Assembly (NCBI GenBank): GCA_004335835.1
Contig: RWJK01000386.1
Span: 1-64,000 of the forward strand
DNA length: 64,000 bases
Origin: Scenedesmus sp. ARA3
Lineage: Eukaryota > Chlorophyta > Chlorophyceae > Sphaeropleales > Scenedesmaceae
Direction of reading: 5' to 3'
The notes under the pieces were generated by a model, which had not been told where the DNA came from, ran no database searches, and worked only from the letters and a program-made list of their open reading frames with translations. The translations under genes were made by a program, and so were the position numbers. Shown here in pieces: positions 22,885 through 34,050 of the stretch (position 1 is the first letter of the stretch; the number at the start of each line of letters is the position of its first letter).

Positions 22885-23962
22885 GCTCCGGGCTCCATTG
22901 GAGGCAGGACTGACCCTGGCAAGGTGTGGAAAGGCAAGAAGATGCCGGGCCACCTGGGCTGCGAGCGCGTGACCTTCAAAAACATCTGGGTGTACAAGGT
23001 GAGCTTGTGACTAGTTACTTGTGGGTATACAAGGTGATTGCGTGACCTTCCAAAACATCTGGGTGTGCAAGGTGAGCGTGTGGCCAGAAACATGTGGGTG
23101 CACAAGGTGATTGCGTGACCTTCAAATCAATATGAGTGTACAAGGTGAGCGTGTGGCCCTTGAGAACAGCTGGATGCACAAAGCCGGCGCGAACCTTTAA
23201 CGTTCAAGACGGTTAATGTACCAGGCGGGCGCGCGACTCTGAAAACATCTGATCTACAAGGTGAGCACGTGACCTCAAATAACATCTGGGTGCACAAGGT
23301 GAGCGCGTGGCCCTTGAGAACAGCTCGATGTACAAAGCGGGCGTGCGACCTTCGCTGCTGCTGCTGCTGCCGCTGGCCGCTGCGCAGGTCGACCCCGCGC
23401 GCAACCTGCTGTTTGTGCGCGGGCAGGTGCCCGGCCCGCAGGGCAGCTTTGTATACGTGCGTGATGCATTCCGTTGGAAGTGGGCTGAGCGCCAAGCAGC
23501 GCAGCTGCCGTTCCCGACGTTCCTTGGCGAGGCATTGCCTGAGGTGCAGGTGGCGCGCAGCGACAGGCAGGACCCGTACAGGGTGAGTGTGGCTGTAGAC
23601 AGAGGCTTCACGTTGTGCATGTATGCAGTGGACGTAAGCTGGCGCCGGAAGGTGGTGTGTCTGACTAGGATTAGAGGCTGTGTGGCAGTGCAGCGGTGTG
23701 TGCGAGCAAGCCGCAACAATGCAGCTGCAATGCAAATTGGCAACATGCAAGCAGTTGGCTAACTTCTGGGAGCAGCCAGTGACGCGATGGCTTTGTAGCC
23801 CTGTGTGTTTGGCTGCTGGTGCTGATGCAGCTTCTGCTTGATGATCGTTCAATCATGCAGTTCACCTATCAATAGCCAAACTGTGACCTGCTGTCGTGTG
23901 CTGCTGTGCAGGTGTATCGTGAGGACGTGGGATACTTCGAGGCTGACTGGAAGGGCGACTAA
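20803..23962 (+). CDS. MRPL3: mitochondrial large-subunit ribosomal protein uL3m (422 aa, six exons)
   Basis: Exons are 20803-21387, 21822-21971, 22264-22436, 22884-22998, 23388-23582 and 23912-23962. Every intron is GT-AG and the frame closes to 422 residues. The leader [16 protein letters not shown] is Ser/Leu/Arg-rich like a mitochondrial presequence, followed by a Gln/Ser spacer. The mature part begins near [16 protein letters not shown] and has the L3 core: [36 protein letters not shown], then [16 protein letters not shown] and KKMPGHLG, and [15 protein letters not shown]. The order and spacing match mitochondrial (bacterial-type) L3 rather than the cytosolic protein. uL3 is an early assembly protein whose loop reaches the peptidyl-transferase centre. 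A C-terminal extension after PFPTF is as in mitochondrial forms. A TGTAA motif lies at 24159-24163. Intron 4 is filled with exon-end copies. The acceptors of exons 2 and 4 are built on CTG repeats. Confidence 0.93.
22967..23344 (+). repeat. array of about ten copies of the uL3m exon-4 end plus donor site
   Basis: The genuine exon end (GTGACCTTC, then AACATCTGGG, then TACAAG, followed by the donor GTGAGC) is repeated with a period of about 37 bp through intron 4. Well-preserved copies start near 23041, 23114, 23232 and 23269; weaker ones start near 23005, 23079, 23152 and 23307. Several retain an intact AAG|GTGAGC donor. Confidence 0.9.
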
Positions 23963-25119
23963 GCAGCAGCCGGCTCAGCCTCCTATGAAATGGCAGGCAT
24001 GTGGTGCAGCAGCGTCAGTTGAGCGTGGTTCATTGGCAGCGGCAGCGGCAGCGGCAGCAGCCCTTGCAGCACTGGCAGCAGTGACGTCGCGTCACAGGAG
24101 CGGCTCCTGTAGTGCGATAAGTTGTGACAAAAGCGCCACGCACGGTGCTGTCGTGCCTTGTAACGGTGTCACCCAGACCACGTTTGTGTAGCACGCTTCA
24201 GCCATTGCAAAGTGTTTTGTCATGCTGCAAAACTAGATACGGTGTTGTCCAGTGCAGCTGGTGTGTTGGTAGAGCAATCGGGATGTCACAGGCACGGTAT
24301 ATAAGGATTCTGTAGGCACGGTGCCTGGCGGTACAGTCAGTGTACAGCAGGTCGTTCAACATGGTGTAAGAGGTTGTTGTGCATCTCATTGCCGTGATAC
24401 TCAGCTTTGGAAAGTCACCCGTCTAGTGCTGGGCTGGTTAGGAGGATTGAGGTGAAGAGGGTGAAGTGATCAAGCCACAAACAGGCCTCAGGCCTATTAC
24501 TACGCTCGAAGGGGGCCTCTGCACCAGTACGGACACTGCTGCAGCATATCCGCAGATTATTGTCACTGAATGATCATTGGTGGTATGCTTCAGCCCGTAC
24601 GTGCACATCAGCGCTTGTCATGACAAGCGGTCACTTTCTGAACTTCCCAGCTGTCGCTGGTCGACGACTCCGAACGCGAGGTACATCCAGACAAATGTAC
24701 TAAAATTGTTAGAACATTAGGTTATAGTTGAAATTCCTAGCTGATTCTGACAAAACTGATGCTGCACACCACTGACATCAACTCGCCGGCTTTACATCCA
24801 CCTGGCCCGCGTTCAGCAGACAACGCCTTATCACAACATTGCTGTTAAACTACAGTACATAGAAGTAGTTGTTTCATCGACGGTCGAAGTTGCGGTACAG
24901 CATGCATCAGCCCACCACCTCAATACAAGTGAGCGCACTTGCGTGGAGGTGCTGACTATCTTCTTGGACTTTGAACTCCTGCACGCCGCTGCTTCAACAC
25001 CCAACATGCATTCAGTGACAGCAATAACAGTGTGCAGCGCTTGTAGGCCTCTGTGCACTCACTAGTCTGTTGTACTGCTTGCCAAGCAGTGAGCGCTGTG
25101 CACGTTCACGGATTCTGAG
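23963..25119. other. intergenic
   Basis: This is the 3' flank of uL3m, with a four-unit GGCAGC run near 24039 and TGTAA at 24159, then about 900 bp without a coding signal on either strand. Confidence 0.5.
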
Positions 25120-26494
25120 CGCCTTTGGCAACGCTGGACACTGCTGACGCATGAACACCGCCTGCTGTTAGCAATCACCATATCTGTGCGATTGGGCACC
25201 GACAAAGCTGCGATGCTGCTGCATGCTCCCATGCAGGAGAGCGTCGCGGGGGCTGCAGACGTTGCAAGGAGAGCGCAAGACCTGCGCGATAAAGCGCAGC
25301 AGCTGGCACTGGACGAGCTGTGCATAATGAACCAAGCCGTGGGCCTCAACCTGCTGGCAAAGCAGGTCCTCAATCATTGCTCAACATTGCTCAATCATGC
25401 TGCTGGCCAGGGTTGGACACTCGGTGCAGCTTGCAGAGCAACGCGTGCTGTAGCTTGCTAACAGGGGCAGCATGTGGTAGTGGCAGTGCAGCAGCATGTA
25501 TGTTGTGGCAACAAGCAAGCCCGCAGCTCTAGCAACCATGCAGTGCTAACCCACAGCATGTGTTATGCGCAGCTAGACCCTTGTACCATAATTGATCAAT
25601 TTCTGCATCCATTCAAACAGTTGGCATATGCAGTGGCACGCTCAGGTGTGTATGTCTGCTGCCTTGCGTCTGGCTGAAACCTGCTGTGCGCCTGCAGCTC
25701 GCTGATGCCACCATGCGGCCAGCTCCAGCACTGGCACCCACTGGGTTGCCCCTCTCGTTTATTATGTCCAATGGTGAGACAGTGTGCTGCCTAACATGCG
25801 TCAATCTGCCAACTTTCTCATGCCACCAGCGTGCGCAGCGCAGCAGCTTTGGTAGATGTAAAAGGACAAACTTATTGCAGTGATTCCAAAGCTAGATGGT
25901 TTGCTCTGTTGAACACCGGTAGGGGCGACTCAACATACACTAGTGGGTGGTGGTGTTCTCCCTGCCATAGCAGCAGCTGTGCAACGTCAAAGACAAGGCC
26001 TGCACGCGCATACATCAAGATGTTGTTACCTGTTGATATAGGAGCAGGTGTTTTGAACCACATTGACCCGGCTAGGTCGTGGGGAATGCTGGTGGTGGAC
26101 TGTCAGAAACTCAGCGTGCTTGCTGCCATCCCTCATGATCTGCCTGCACGCTGTGTGTGTTGCAGGGTTGAGCAGCCCTCTGCAGCAACAAGCACTGCAG
26201 GCACAGTTGCGCGCACAGGTGCTGGCAGGCACAACACAGCACGGAATGCATGGGCTTCAGGCAGCAGCAGCACGCCCGCCGCCGCAGCAGCTACAACACG
26301 TGCAGGCGACAGCCAGCAGTGCAGGCATTGCGGGTCTACCACTCCACAAGCAGCAGCAGGAAACAGCTGCAGATGCTGGAGTGGGTGCTGCTCAAGATTG
26401 CCACAGCCTTATCAGCAGCAAACCAGAAGCTGGCAGCGGCAATGGAGCGGCATGTGTTGATGCAGACGTTGAAGCAGAGCAGGCAGTGCCCTAG
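25120..26494 (+). CDS. probable multi-exon gene of unknown function, exon chain not fully resolved
   Basis: Coding-like pieces line up on the plus strand. One runs from about 25120 to 25365 and reads GTDKAAMLLHAPMQES and DVARRAQDLRDKAQQLALDE, an amphipathic helix-rich segment. One runs from 25698 to about 25770 (LADATMRPAPALAPTGLPLS), with clean CTGCAG acceptor and GTGAGA donor. One lies near 25976-26030 (QQLCNVKDKACTRIHQDV). A terminal one runs from about 26166 after TGTTGCAG to a stop at 26494. The junction phases between the middle pieces cannot all be closed by eye, and the 5' end is missing. In the last piece two frames are open and both look protein-like: a Gln/Ala-rich one ending at 26494, and one reading KQLQMLEWVLLKIATALSAA that continues to 26759. 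I do not recognise the protein; coiled-coil or helical content is all that can be said. Confidence 0.4.
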
Positions 26495-27799
26495 AACTGG
26501 TGACAGCATGCTGCTGAAGTTGCATGATAACAATAATGAATTACTTCATCAGGGAGAGCTAGTCTGGATGTGCTTGGTGGGTCGCCTCAAGTTGCGTGTC
26601 ATGCAACCTTTGCAATGTGTGACACAACAAATATTGGGCCGGTTTGCTAAACTGCCATGCCTCATGCATGCTGGTGTGCGTTCTCATCTGAAGAGCGGCG
26701 CTGTTTTGCATCGCCCCTCACCCGCCAGGCAGCCCACTGCCGTGTGCACTGTGCAGTAGTTGTGACAGTTGCAGTAGCTGCATCGCAGCCTTGTGGCACG
26801 ACATTTAACAATATGAGTTATACGGCTCCAGAATAGAAATGAACCTAGATTAACGCACCTTACAAGCACTGCTGGACCAGGAGACACCAGCCAAAAAAGT
26901 CTCCAAATGCTCTGAGTGGGCTGTCATGCACGTGGCATGTCTGATGGCATGACGCGTCAAGACTTGGATCGCATCCGGGCAGTTAGAGGGCTGCACTGGT
27001 GTGTGCTGCAAATGAGACCATTCCAGCGTGAACTTGCTAGAACCGGCTGACAATGGAAGCACAGCAGCCAAGCTGCGGTGCAACCCCGACTGGGTTCGAC
27101 AGCAGCAGCAGCAGTGTAAATTCGACAACTGGTGACGTGATGCCAACGGTGCCTCCTCAGTAATCTTTGTGGTGCCTAGTTCATGAAAGGTGTGTACGGG
27201 CGTGGACACGGTTTGGTGTCAGGCATGCCGCATTGTGCCTACCAGTTGCCTCCGGTGCGCAAATGCAGGGTGCACTTCTCAGCTGGCTTAGCACAGGGAT
27301 GGATTAGCGCGCAGAAACAGCCATGCACGGCCTGCTTTGATATACAAAAATTGCAATGAAGTGTTCTATAGCTGTTTACGGCCTGTTCTCTGCGCCGTGG
27401 AAAAGGTCATTTTGAGGGTCGCCTTGTGCCTCCGCCATTTGTATCTTTGTTACACATTGGTGCCTAGAGCAGTTGCTACCTTCACCGCACTCACCTGTGT
27501 AACCTTAATGTAGTATTTGAGGCTATGAAAGTCCGATCAAAGTTGTAAGTGACTAGGAAACACCGACTAGAGCACTAGCCTTCAAGTTTCTGAGATGTGT
27601 AAAGAGGCCGATCAAATCAATACAATAGGTGAGAATACATTCCAACACAGACGTCAGGTCCGGATGTTGTGCTGTGATGCAGCACAGCAGGAGGCAGGCT
27701 CCGCGACAGCCTTGGTGGATATTATCTAGGTGATGCAAGCGTTCACCAGCTCTGAATCGAATTTACACTATGTACATAGCCAAATGAGCATGCTTGTAG
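26495..27799. other. no gene seen
   Basis: This stretch precedes the recognisable part of the SBP gene. It may hold its promoter and first exon, but I could not identify a start codon. There is nothing else that I can support. Confidence 0.4.
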
Positions 27800-29049
27800 G
27801 CTTCATCGTGGCCAGGAAGTGATGACGTCGCCAAGATATGCAGGGCGAAAAGAATCTTCTGTGCCTGCTTCCGCACGCACGCAGGTGAAACTAGCATACC
27901 TGAGAGGCTGTCATCAACGACAATAGTGCCGCTACGCGTCCTACATAAGGTCAAGCTTTGCCAGGTTAGTGATGCCGGGAGGGACCGGGCGCTCCACCAG
28001 GCTGGACTCATCTGCGTCTGCGTAAGCCACGACACAGCCTGATCTGTCGCACCAAGAATTTACTCATACCAATTCAACTTTTCAATGGCACGAACGCTTC
28101 CGGATCGTGTTGTTCGAGCCCCGGGTCGCCCGCTTGACTTTGCACTTGCCTCTGCTCCTGCTGCAGGCTGTCGGGTGCACGGTGGATGTGTCGTCGATTG
28201 GCAGGAGGCACCATGCTAAGAAAAAGCTGTGCGACATGCACATGAAGGTGGGGTTGGCATGCGGTGCACTCCCCGGCACACGCCTTGCTCACATTATCGC
28301 GCCTGGGCTTGGGAGCCGCGTTCGCTCAATCATACATAAGCTCAAGCATCAAACGTTGCCTGATCCTTGTACTTGCAGCCACACAGGACATCCAGCTTGG
28401 AAGATCATCCTCAGCAAGCATGACTGCAACATGCAGGGGTGTTCAACAAGGGGTCTGCTAGATGCCTTTGTGCCACACTGCCAGCAAGCATGACTCCAAC
28501 ATGCAGGGCGTTCATCAAGGGGGCTTACCAGCGCTGCTGCCGCGTTGGTGCTGGTGCTGCAGGCTTCAGCCATCCGCTGTAAGGACAAGGGCGATGCACT
28601 GTTCAGGTACTGCCAGCAGTGCGGCAAACTGGAGAGCCTGGACATGTTCAGGTGAGATGAGAAGCAAGTGAAATGAGAAGCAAGTGCCTGGGCGGGGTGC
28701 AAAGTGCCACTGCCAGCTGTCTAGCACTGTTTGCAGGAAGCCTGTGCTGTACATGTGCCATCAGCGTGTTCAGGTGATAAGCAAGTGCTTGGGCGGGGTG
28801 CACAGTGCCACTGCCAGCTGTCTGGAAGTGCTTGCAGGAAGAATGTGCCATCAGCGTGTTGGGGTGAGAAGCAAGTGCCTTGTTGTGCCTAGGCAGGACA
28901 CAACGTGCCAATGCCAGCCTGGCTGAGCTGTCTGGGTGGGCTTGCAGTGTGCAGGGGGCATTCTGCGCCAGCCTGCACACACACGCTGACAAGCGTCGCC
29001 TTGATGCTATGCATATGCCTCTGCCCTTGCGTTTGATCATCTTTGGAAC

Positions 29050-29101
<52 letters not shown>

Positions 29102-29326
29102 AGTGGCAACAAGCGCAGCTGCCGCACCGCCCTGGCCAGGCGCCGCAGCCACAGCAGCAACGGCAGCGGGCACCAGCAGCGCAAGCAGCAGCAGCAGCAC
29201 CTGCCATACATCATTGAGGGCGAAGACGAGGGCTCAGACAGCCAGCAGCAGCAGCAGCAGCAGCAGAGCACTCATTGGTCGGCAGAGGCTCCCCTGCAGC
29301 AGCAGACCTCTCTGGAGGCCACACCA

Positions 29327-29365
<39 letters not shown>

Positions 29366-30663
29366 CCAGTGGCAGGCCAGCAGCCAATGGTGTGCTGCCA
29401 GTCGCCAGCTAGCCTATCACGTGGCAGCAGCAACAGCGGCAGCAGCGCCCCGCAGTCAACAGCAGTAGCGAGGCTGCAGTCAACTGACGCAGCTGGCCCT
29501 GAGTCCCAGCTCTGCGCTGCGCAGAGCCTCAGCGGCCCCAGGGCAGCAGCAGCAGCAGCAGCAGCAGATGGGCTGAGCTGCGCCGCAAGGCAAGTTGTGC
29601 CAGTAGAGGAGGTGATGTCAGGTCCGGTGATGCAGACAGGGTTCTTTGAGGCCGTACTGCACCAGGAGCTCGCCAATGGCAGCTATGCAGACAGCATGCA
29701 GCTAGTGGCAGATGAGCTTGAGGCATTAGATGCACAGGCCGCATCTGATGACCTGGCTTCACTGCTGGAACACGAGCTGCTGAATGCAGCAGAGGCTTCA
29801 GTGGCTGGCTGGGGGTCAGCCACCTCAGCAGCAGCAGGGCCTGCGGTGCTTGCAGCACCACCACCAGCAGCAGCAGGAGTGGCGCTGCACCTGCCACCGC
29901 ATGCTACCGCACTTGCTGCGCAGGCTGCAACACACTGCCAGATGCTGGCGCTGCAGCAGCAGCTGGAGGAGCAGCAGCAGCTGGCGCTGCGGCAGCAGCA
30001 GCTCGAGGGTCAGCTGCAGCAGCACCGCCAGGCGCGGCAGCTGCTGCAGCGGCAGCTGATGACCTCTCTGCCGCCTGCTGCTGCTGCTGCTGCAGCAGCA
30101 GCACCTGCAAGCTTCTGCAGCATGGGCATGAGTGCTGCTCTGTCCAGCATCGCCAGCAGTATGCCTCTGTGCATGGCACCACCAGCTGCAGCAGTTGACC
30201 TGGCAGCATTCTTCTCCTCGGCCAGTGCTCCTCAGGCCAATGCAGGCATGCATGTGCCGCTGCTGCCTGCACCATGCCACAGCAGCCCATTCATGATGGC
30301 AAACCTGCAGCAGCAGCAGCAGCAGCAGCAGCTGGTGTTTCCGCACATGCCGGCCGCGCCCATGCCTGTGCCTCACCTCGCTGCGTCAGCGCCGCTGATC
30401 AGACCTGTTACTAACAGTGTTACTAACACTGTTAGTGACAAGCCTGTCAGGGCTGGTGAGCACCTCGAGGTGCTGCTGGCAAAGCTAGATGCTCTGCACC
30501 ATGAGTACCAGGCAATGGAGCACAAGATCCTGCAGCTACAGGCGCTGCAGAATGACAGCGCTGCGGCCTTCCCTGCTGCTGCTGCTGCCACCTGCGGCGC
30601 GCCTGCTCGTCTCACTTGTGCAGCAAGCTTTGAAGCTGCTGAGTTCAGCTGGGGCTGCCAGCC

Positions 30664-30709
<46 letters not shown>

Positions 30710-30793
30710 GCGCCCTGCTGGCAGCAGCAGCAGCAGCAGATGCCAATCGAGTCGTGCGGTGTGTTTTCCAACGGGGTGTGCTTCTTCGTGTAG
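27800..30793 (+). CDS. SBP-box transcription factor (5' end unresolved, at least four exons)
   Basis: The DNA-binding SBP domain is spread over four exons. The first is 27885-27964 (or an open frame from 27800), ending VLHKVKLCQ. The others are 28167-28247 (AVGCTVDVSSIGRRHHAKKK then LCDMHMK), 28563-28651 (ASAIRCKDKG, FRYCQQCGKLESLDMF) and 29104-30793 (SGNKRSCRTALARRRSHS to the stop). The junctions restore C-Q-A-V-G-C, so zinc site 1 is Cys, Cys, Cys, His as in plant SPL proteins. In zinc site 2 the Cys pair CQQC and the final Cys (KRSC) are kept, but the usual His (CSRFH) is Glu (CGKLE). SBP proteins bind GTAC cores; algal members include the copper regulator CRR1. The roughly 560-residue C-terminal exon is Gln/Ala-rich with homopolymer runs and no ankyrin repeats or membrane segment, suggesting an activation domain. 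Translation start and first exon are not located. Confidence 0.85.
28421..28530 (+). repeat. two tandem copies in SBP intron 2
   Basis: AGCAAGCATGACT, then CCAACATGCAGGG and GTTCAACAAGGGG, are repeated about 68 bp later with few differences. The unit ends before the acceptor of the next exon. Confidence 0.75.
28640..28890 (+). repeat. copies of the SBP exon-3 end and donor inside intron 3
   Basis: The real junction TGTTCAG|GTGAGATGAG, followed by AAGCAAGTG, is followed by a copy TGTTCAG|GTGATAAGCAAGTG near 28772 and a weaker one near 28858. The intervening unit of about 100 bp (GGGCGGGGTGCA, GTGCCACTGCCAGCTGTCT, TTGCAGGAAG) is also duplicated. Confidence 0.8.
29048..29103 (+). repeat. (CTG)n microsatellite forming the 3' splice site of the last SBP exon
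   Basis: About 17 CTG triplets end in CAG at 29101-29103, immediately before the exon that starts TGGCAACAAG. The repeat itself is the pyrimidine tract. Confidence 0.9.
30411..30435. repeat. perfect 12-bp inverted repeat within SBP coding sequence
   Basis: CTAACAGTGTTA and TAACACTGTTAG flank a single C. The translated product there is the short repeat TNSVTNTV. Confidence 0.85.
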
Positions 30794-32862
30794 TTGCACC
30801 ATACGTGCGTGGCGCACAGTATGTGGGTAGGAGGCAGTTGCTGCGGTCCGTCTGGGTGTTGTTGGGGCGTGTGGGTGCGTAATGCAGTTGCAGCAAACAT
30901 GTTGGGTATGTGGCTGGACTTCTTGATTGTACAGCATCACAGGCACTCGCTGCATACTTGCGCATGCTTGATAGATGTATACATGCGATGGTGGCATGTT
31001 GCGCACAGTCTCTGTGCAGATACTGTGCGCAAGTGCCCAAGCTTAGCGCGGAACATGAGGTGTGGGGTGCGGCATGCTTTCGAGCATTGTCCGCTGGCTG
31101 TGCAGCCACTTTGCATGGCTGCATTGCTGTCATCAGCTTGGGTGTGCATGGTCACTGTCTTTGCATCTTGGATGGGAGTTATCTGGAGTTATCTTGTGTA
31201 GCTCATGCGAGCCTTCACATCACCACTTGCTGATTGATTGCTCAACAGCAACCTCATTGTGTGACACGCGTCCCCGCGCGGATGGCATCACACACCACAC
31301 ACACCATCACGACGCGTGGCGCATGCCGCGCCGCATTGCCATGCCCCCTTGGAACTGCTGTTGCAGCACCAAGTGGTGTGTTTGCTGTCAGCGCTGCGAT
31401 GCGGTTTGGTGGCGGGGTGCCTCTGGATGCACTTGTGCGCGCCAACACATGCGCAGCTGGTGTTAGCGTATGGGTTTTGTTGAGTGGGGCAGCTTTTTGC
31501 TTGGGGCGAGTCTGCTAGGGCTTGCGAGGGCCGGCAGGGTGGGCGGCAGCGATTTAGGACACTCAGTGCCGGCGCGTGTGTTTGGATTGTGTGATGCTGC
31601 TCGTAGCAGCTCTGCACACCCCGCCGCACTTCATGCATTATGAGTGGTGTTTATGGTGGTGGAGGTGGTGGGGTTATGCCTGGATGCATCGAACACGCAG
31701 GGGGTTCCGCTGCGACAGCAGCGTTGTTGCCGGCACCTGGTGGCGGAAGGCGATCCGGCACAATGAGAACGTGCTGCGCTGCTGGGTGGTGGCAGCGTCT
31801 GCGGGGGTTGCATGGGGTCTTATTCAATAGGCATGTGTAAACATGTATGTGTATATATGTACAGCAGCTGCGATGCAGGGCTGTGTTTGTTCTTTGGAGG
31901 TCTCACAGAAGCGGTGCCAGACATTCAGCCTTGATGCCTGTGTGGTTGGTTGTTGTGGCACCGTCACTTGGTACATATATGTCTGCATTGTTGCGGTACG
32001 CATTGCGGACGCTTCAGTGTAGACTGCCAGCCAGGGTTTTTTGGATGATCAAATTTTGGGATTCAACGCTTGCTGGTTATGCATCGAGTCACTTGCCATA
32101 GTTGAGTAGAGGCTGCAGTTGCTGGCGCGTTTGCTGCGCACGACGGTTGCTTTATCTGCGCCTGTGGCGGCACGCCTGGCTGCTGGTTATGAGGGGGCCC
32201 TGAAAGCCCGATGCATAGCTTGATTCTGAGCATCCTAATGCTCGAGTTACCGTTATATCCTGCATGAATGCAGCGCCCAAGGGCTGCCAGTCCGGCATTT
32301 GTTTCATTTACATAAGACTATGCTCGGGCCTCTGTCAGACATGTGTTTGTGCACATGCCTTGATCGCAGCACCTCACGGCCTGCCAGCTATCCAGCAGCA
32401 TGCACGCTGGTGGCAGTGTGTGCATGTGCACTCCAGGCTGCTGCAGCCTGGGTCAACATGATGCCTCGCGTGATGCTGCTGTCTGACTTGGCGTGCATGC
32501 ACGTTGTGTTGCCGCGCGAGGCGGGGCTTGTCACATAACAGTGTCATATTGATGTGTCTGCCATGTCATGGGTTTTGAAGCCGGCCATGACCGGGCGGCG
32601 CAGGCCAGCCGAGCATCATTTGTGTGGTGCGAATGTTGCCACCTGCTGTGCTTCATTTCTGCATTTGATTTCAGCGGCGGAGCTTGTATGCACAGCACCG
32701 CCCCTGCCGTCACAAACTCCTAGGCCAAACGTGATCATCATGAAGGAGCTTTCTTTGTTACATAGAGTCGCTGTGTACATGCACAGGTGTAGATACGACA
32801 TGCATATGCATGCTGGGTGTTCTGTGCTCATGCAGCGCCATGCGTCTGTGCATTTGTTTTGC

Positions 32863-32925
32863 GCTGCTTATGACTTGAAGGACGCTGCTTATGACTTGAA
32901 GGACGCTGCTTATGACTTGAAGGAC
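32863..32925 (+). repeat. 21-bp unit, three exact tandem copies
   Basis: The unit GCTGCTTATGACTTGAAGGAC (written here for identification, 21 bp) is repeated three times without change. Being a multiple of three, it would encode AAYDLKD repeats, but no gene context supports translation. Confidence 0.92.
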
Positions 32926-33989
32926 GGGGATGCTATGGTATGTCTCATGGCTGCTGCACCTTATGCCTAGAATGCATGAGGCCGCAGCCAGCATGCTCGT
33001 TTGAAGCTGCGCAGAACAGCAGCTGCTGCAGTGGCTCATGCATTTGCATGCTGCCAGCCACTTGCATGTCCCCCAGCTGCTGCAATGTGATTGTGGCAGT
33101 TCTGCATGCAGGCAAAACTGCCGGTCACGCTGAGCAGCTATACGGCTGCTGCTGTCAGTCCAGTGCATCACCTGCTGTGTCTCTTCTCGGCAGTGTATCC
33201 TTATTCCGCATGACTGCTGCCGCTAAGCAATCAGGCGTGGCACCCACAGGCTCTGTGGTCAGTGCGCTCCGATCTGTGCACTGCTGGCTGCATTCTTGAA
33301 GGGTGCAGGGCGATCATCTATGCAGCTCTACCAGCATGCATGCTGCATGGGGCTTTCGGTATGATGGCATTGCAGCCTTGCAGCAGCACTTATGTCAGAG
33401 TATGCTTGCCGCAGGGAAGCCAGCTAAGCATGGCGTACCTGAGGTGGTTCACATATACAGTACAATACAATACCATGTACAGGACTGAACCTGCCTGGGC
33501 GCTAGCACTGCTGCTGGCGGCGCTGGCTCGGAGTCACTGTCTGGTTTGCGGCGGCTGCATGCATACTGTCTTCCATCTGGTTCCATACACGTGCTGGGTT
33601 TCACTTGCTGCGGCGGTTCAGGACGAGGTGAGGTTTTGCGCGTACCTGCTGTTGCTGTGCCACGTGCCTATGCTGTGTTCACGTGCAGGGTTATGAGAAT
33701 GCCTGCAGTTTTGGCCGTGACTTGTGGAATTGCAGCTGCCCTGTTTGTTGACCCCTGTAGCTTTTCTGCCTGGTGCACCCATGTGGCGATGCCTGCACCA
33801 GACCGCTGCAGGTGTCAGGATTGTGACCTACACGAGTTCCCCAATGGGCCTAGGTCGTTCACCGATGCCTCTATTCATTGGCTTAGTGTCAATGTGCTCA
33901 GTGGATCCACTTATCAGGATACATCCACTTATACGGTGCATTGCCACAGCCACTAGGACAGTACTGCAGCTGCTTTGGTGATGGCTCTT

Positions 33990-34050
33990 GTGTGACAGGG
34001 CTTTGTGTGATAGGGCTTTGTGTAATAGGGCTTTGTGTGATAGGGGTTTG
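33990..34050 (+). repeat. 15-bp unit, four tandem copies
   Basis: TGTGATAGGGCTTTG, with single-base variants, occurs four times in a row. Confidence 0.88.
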
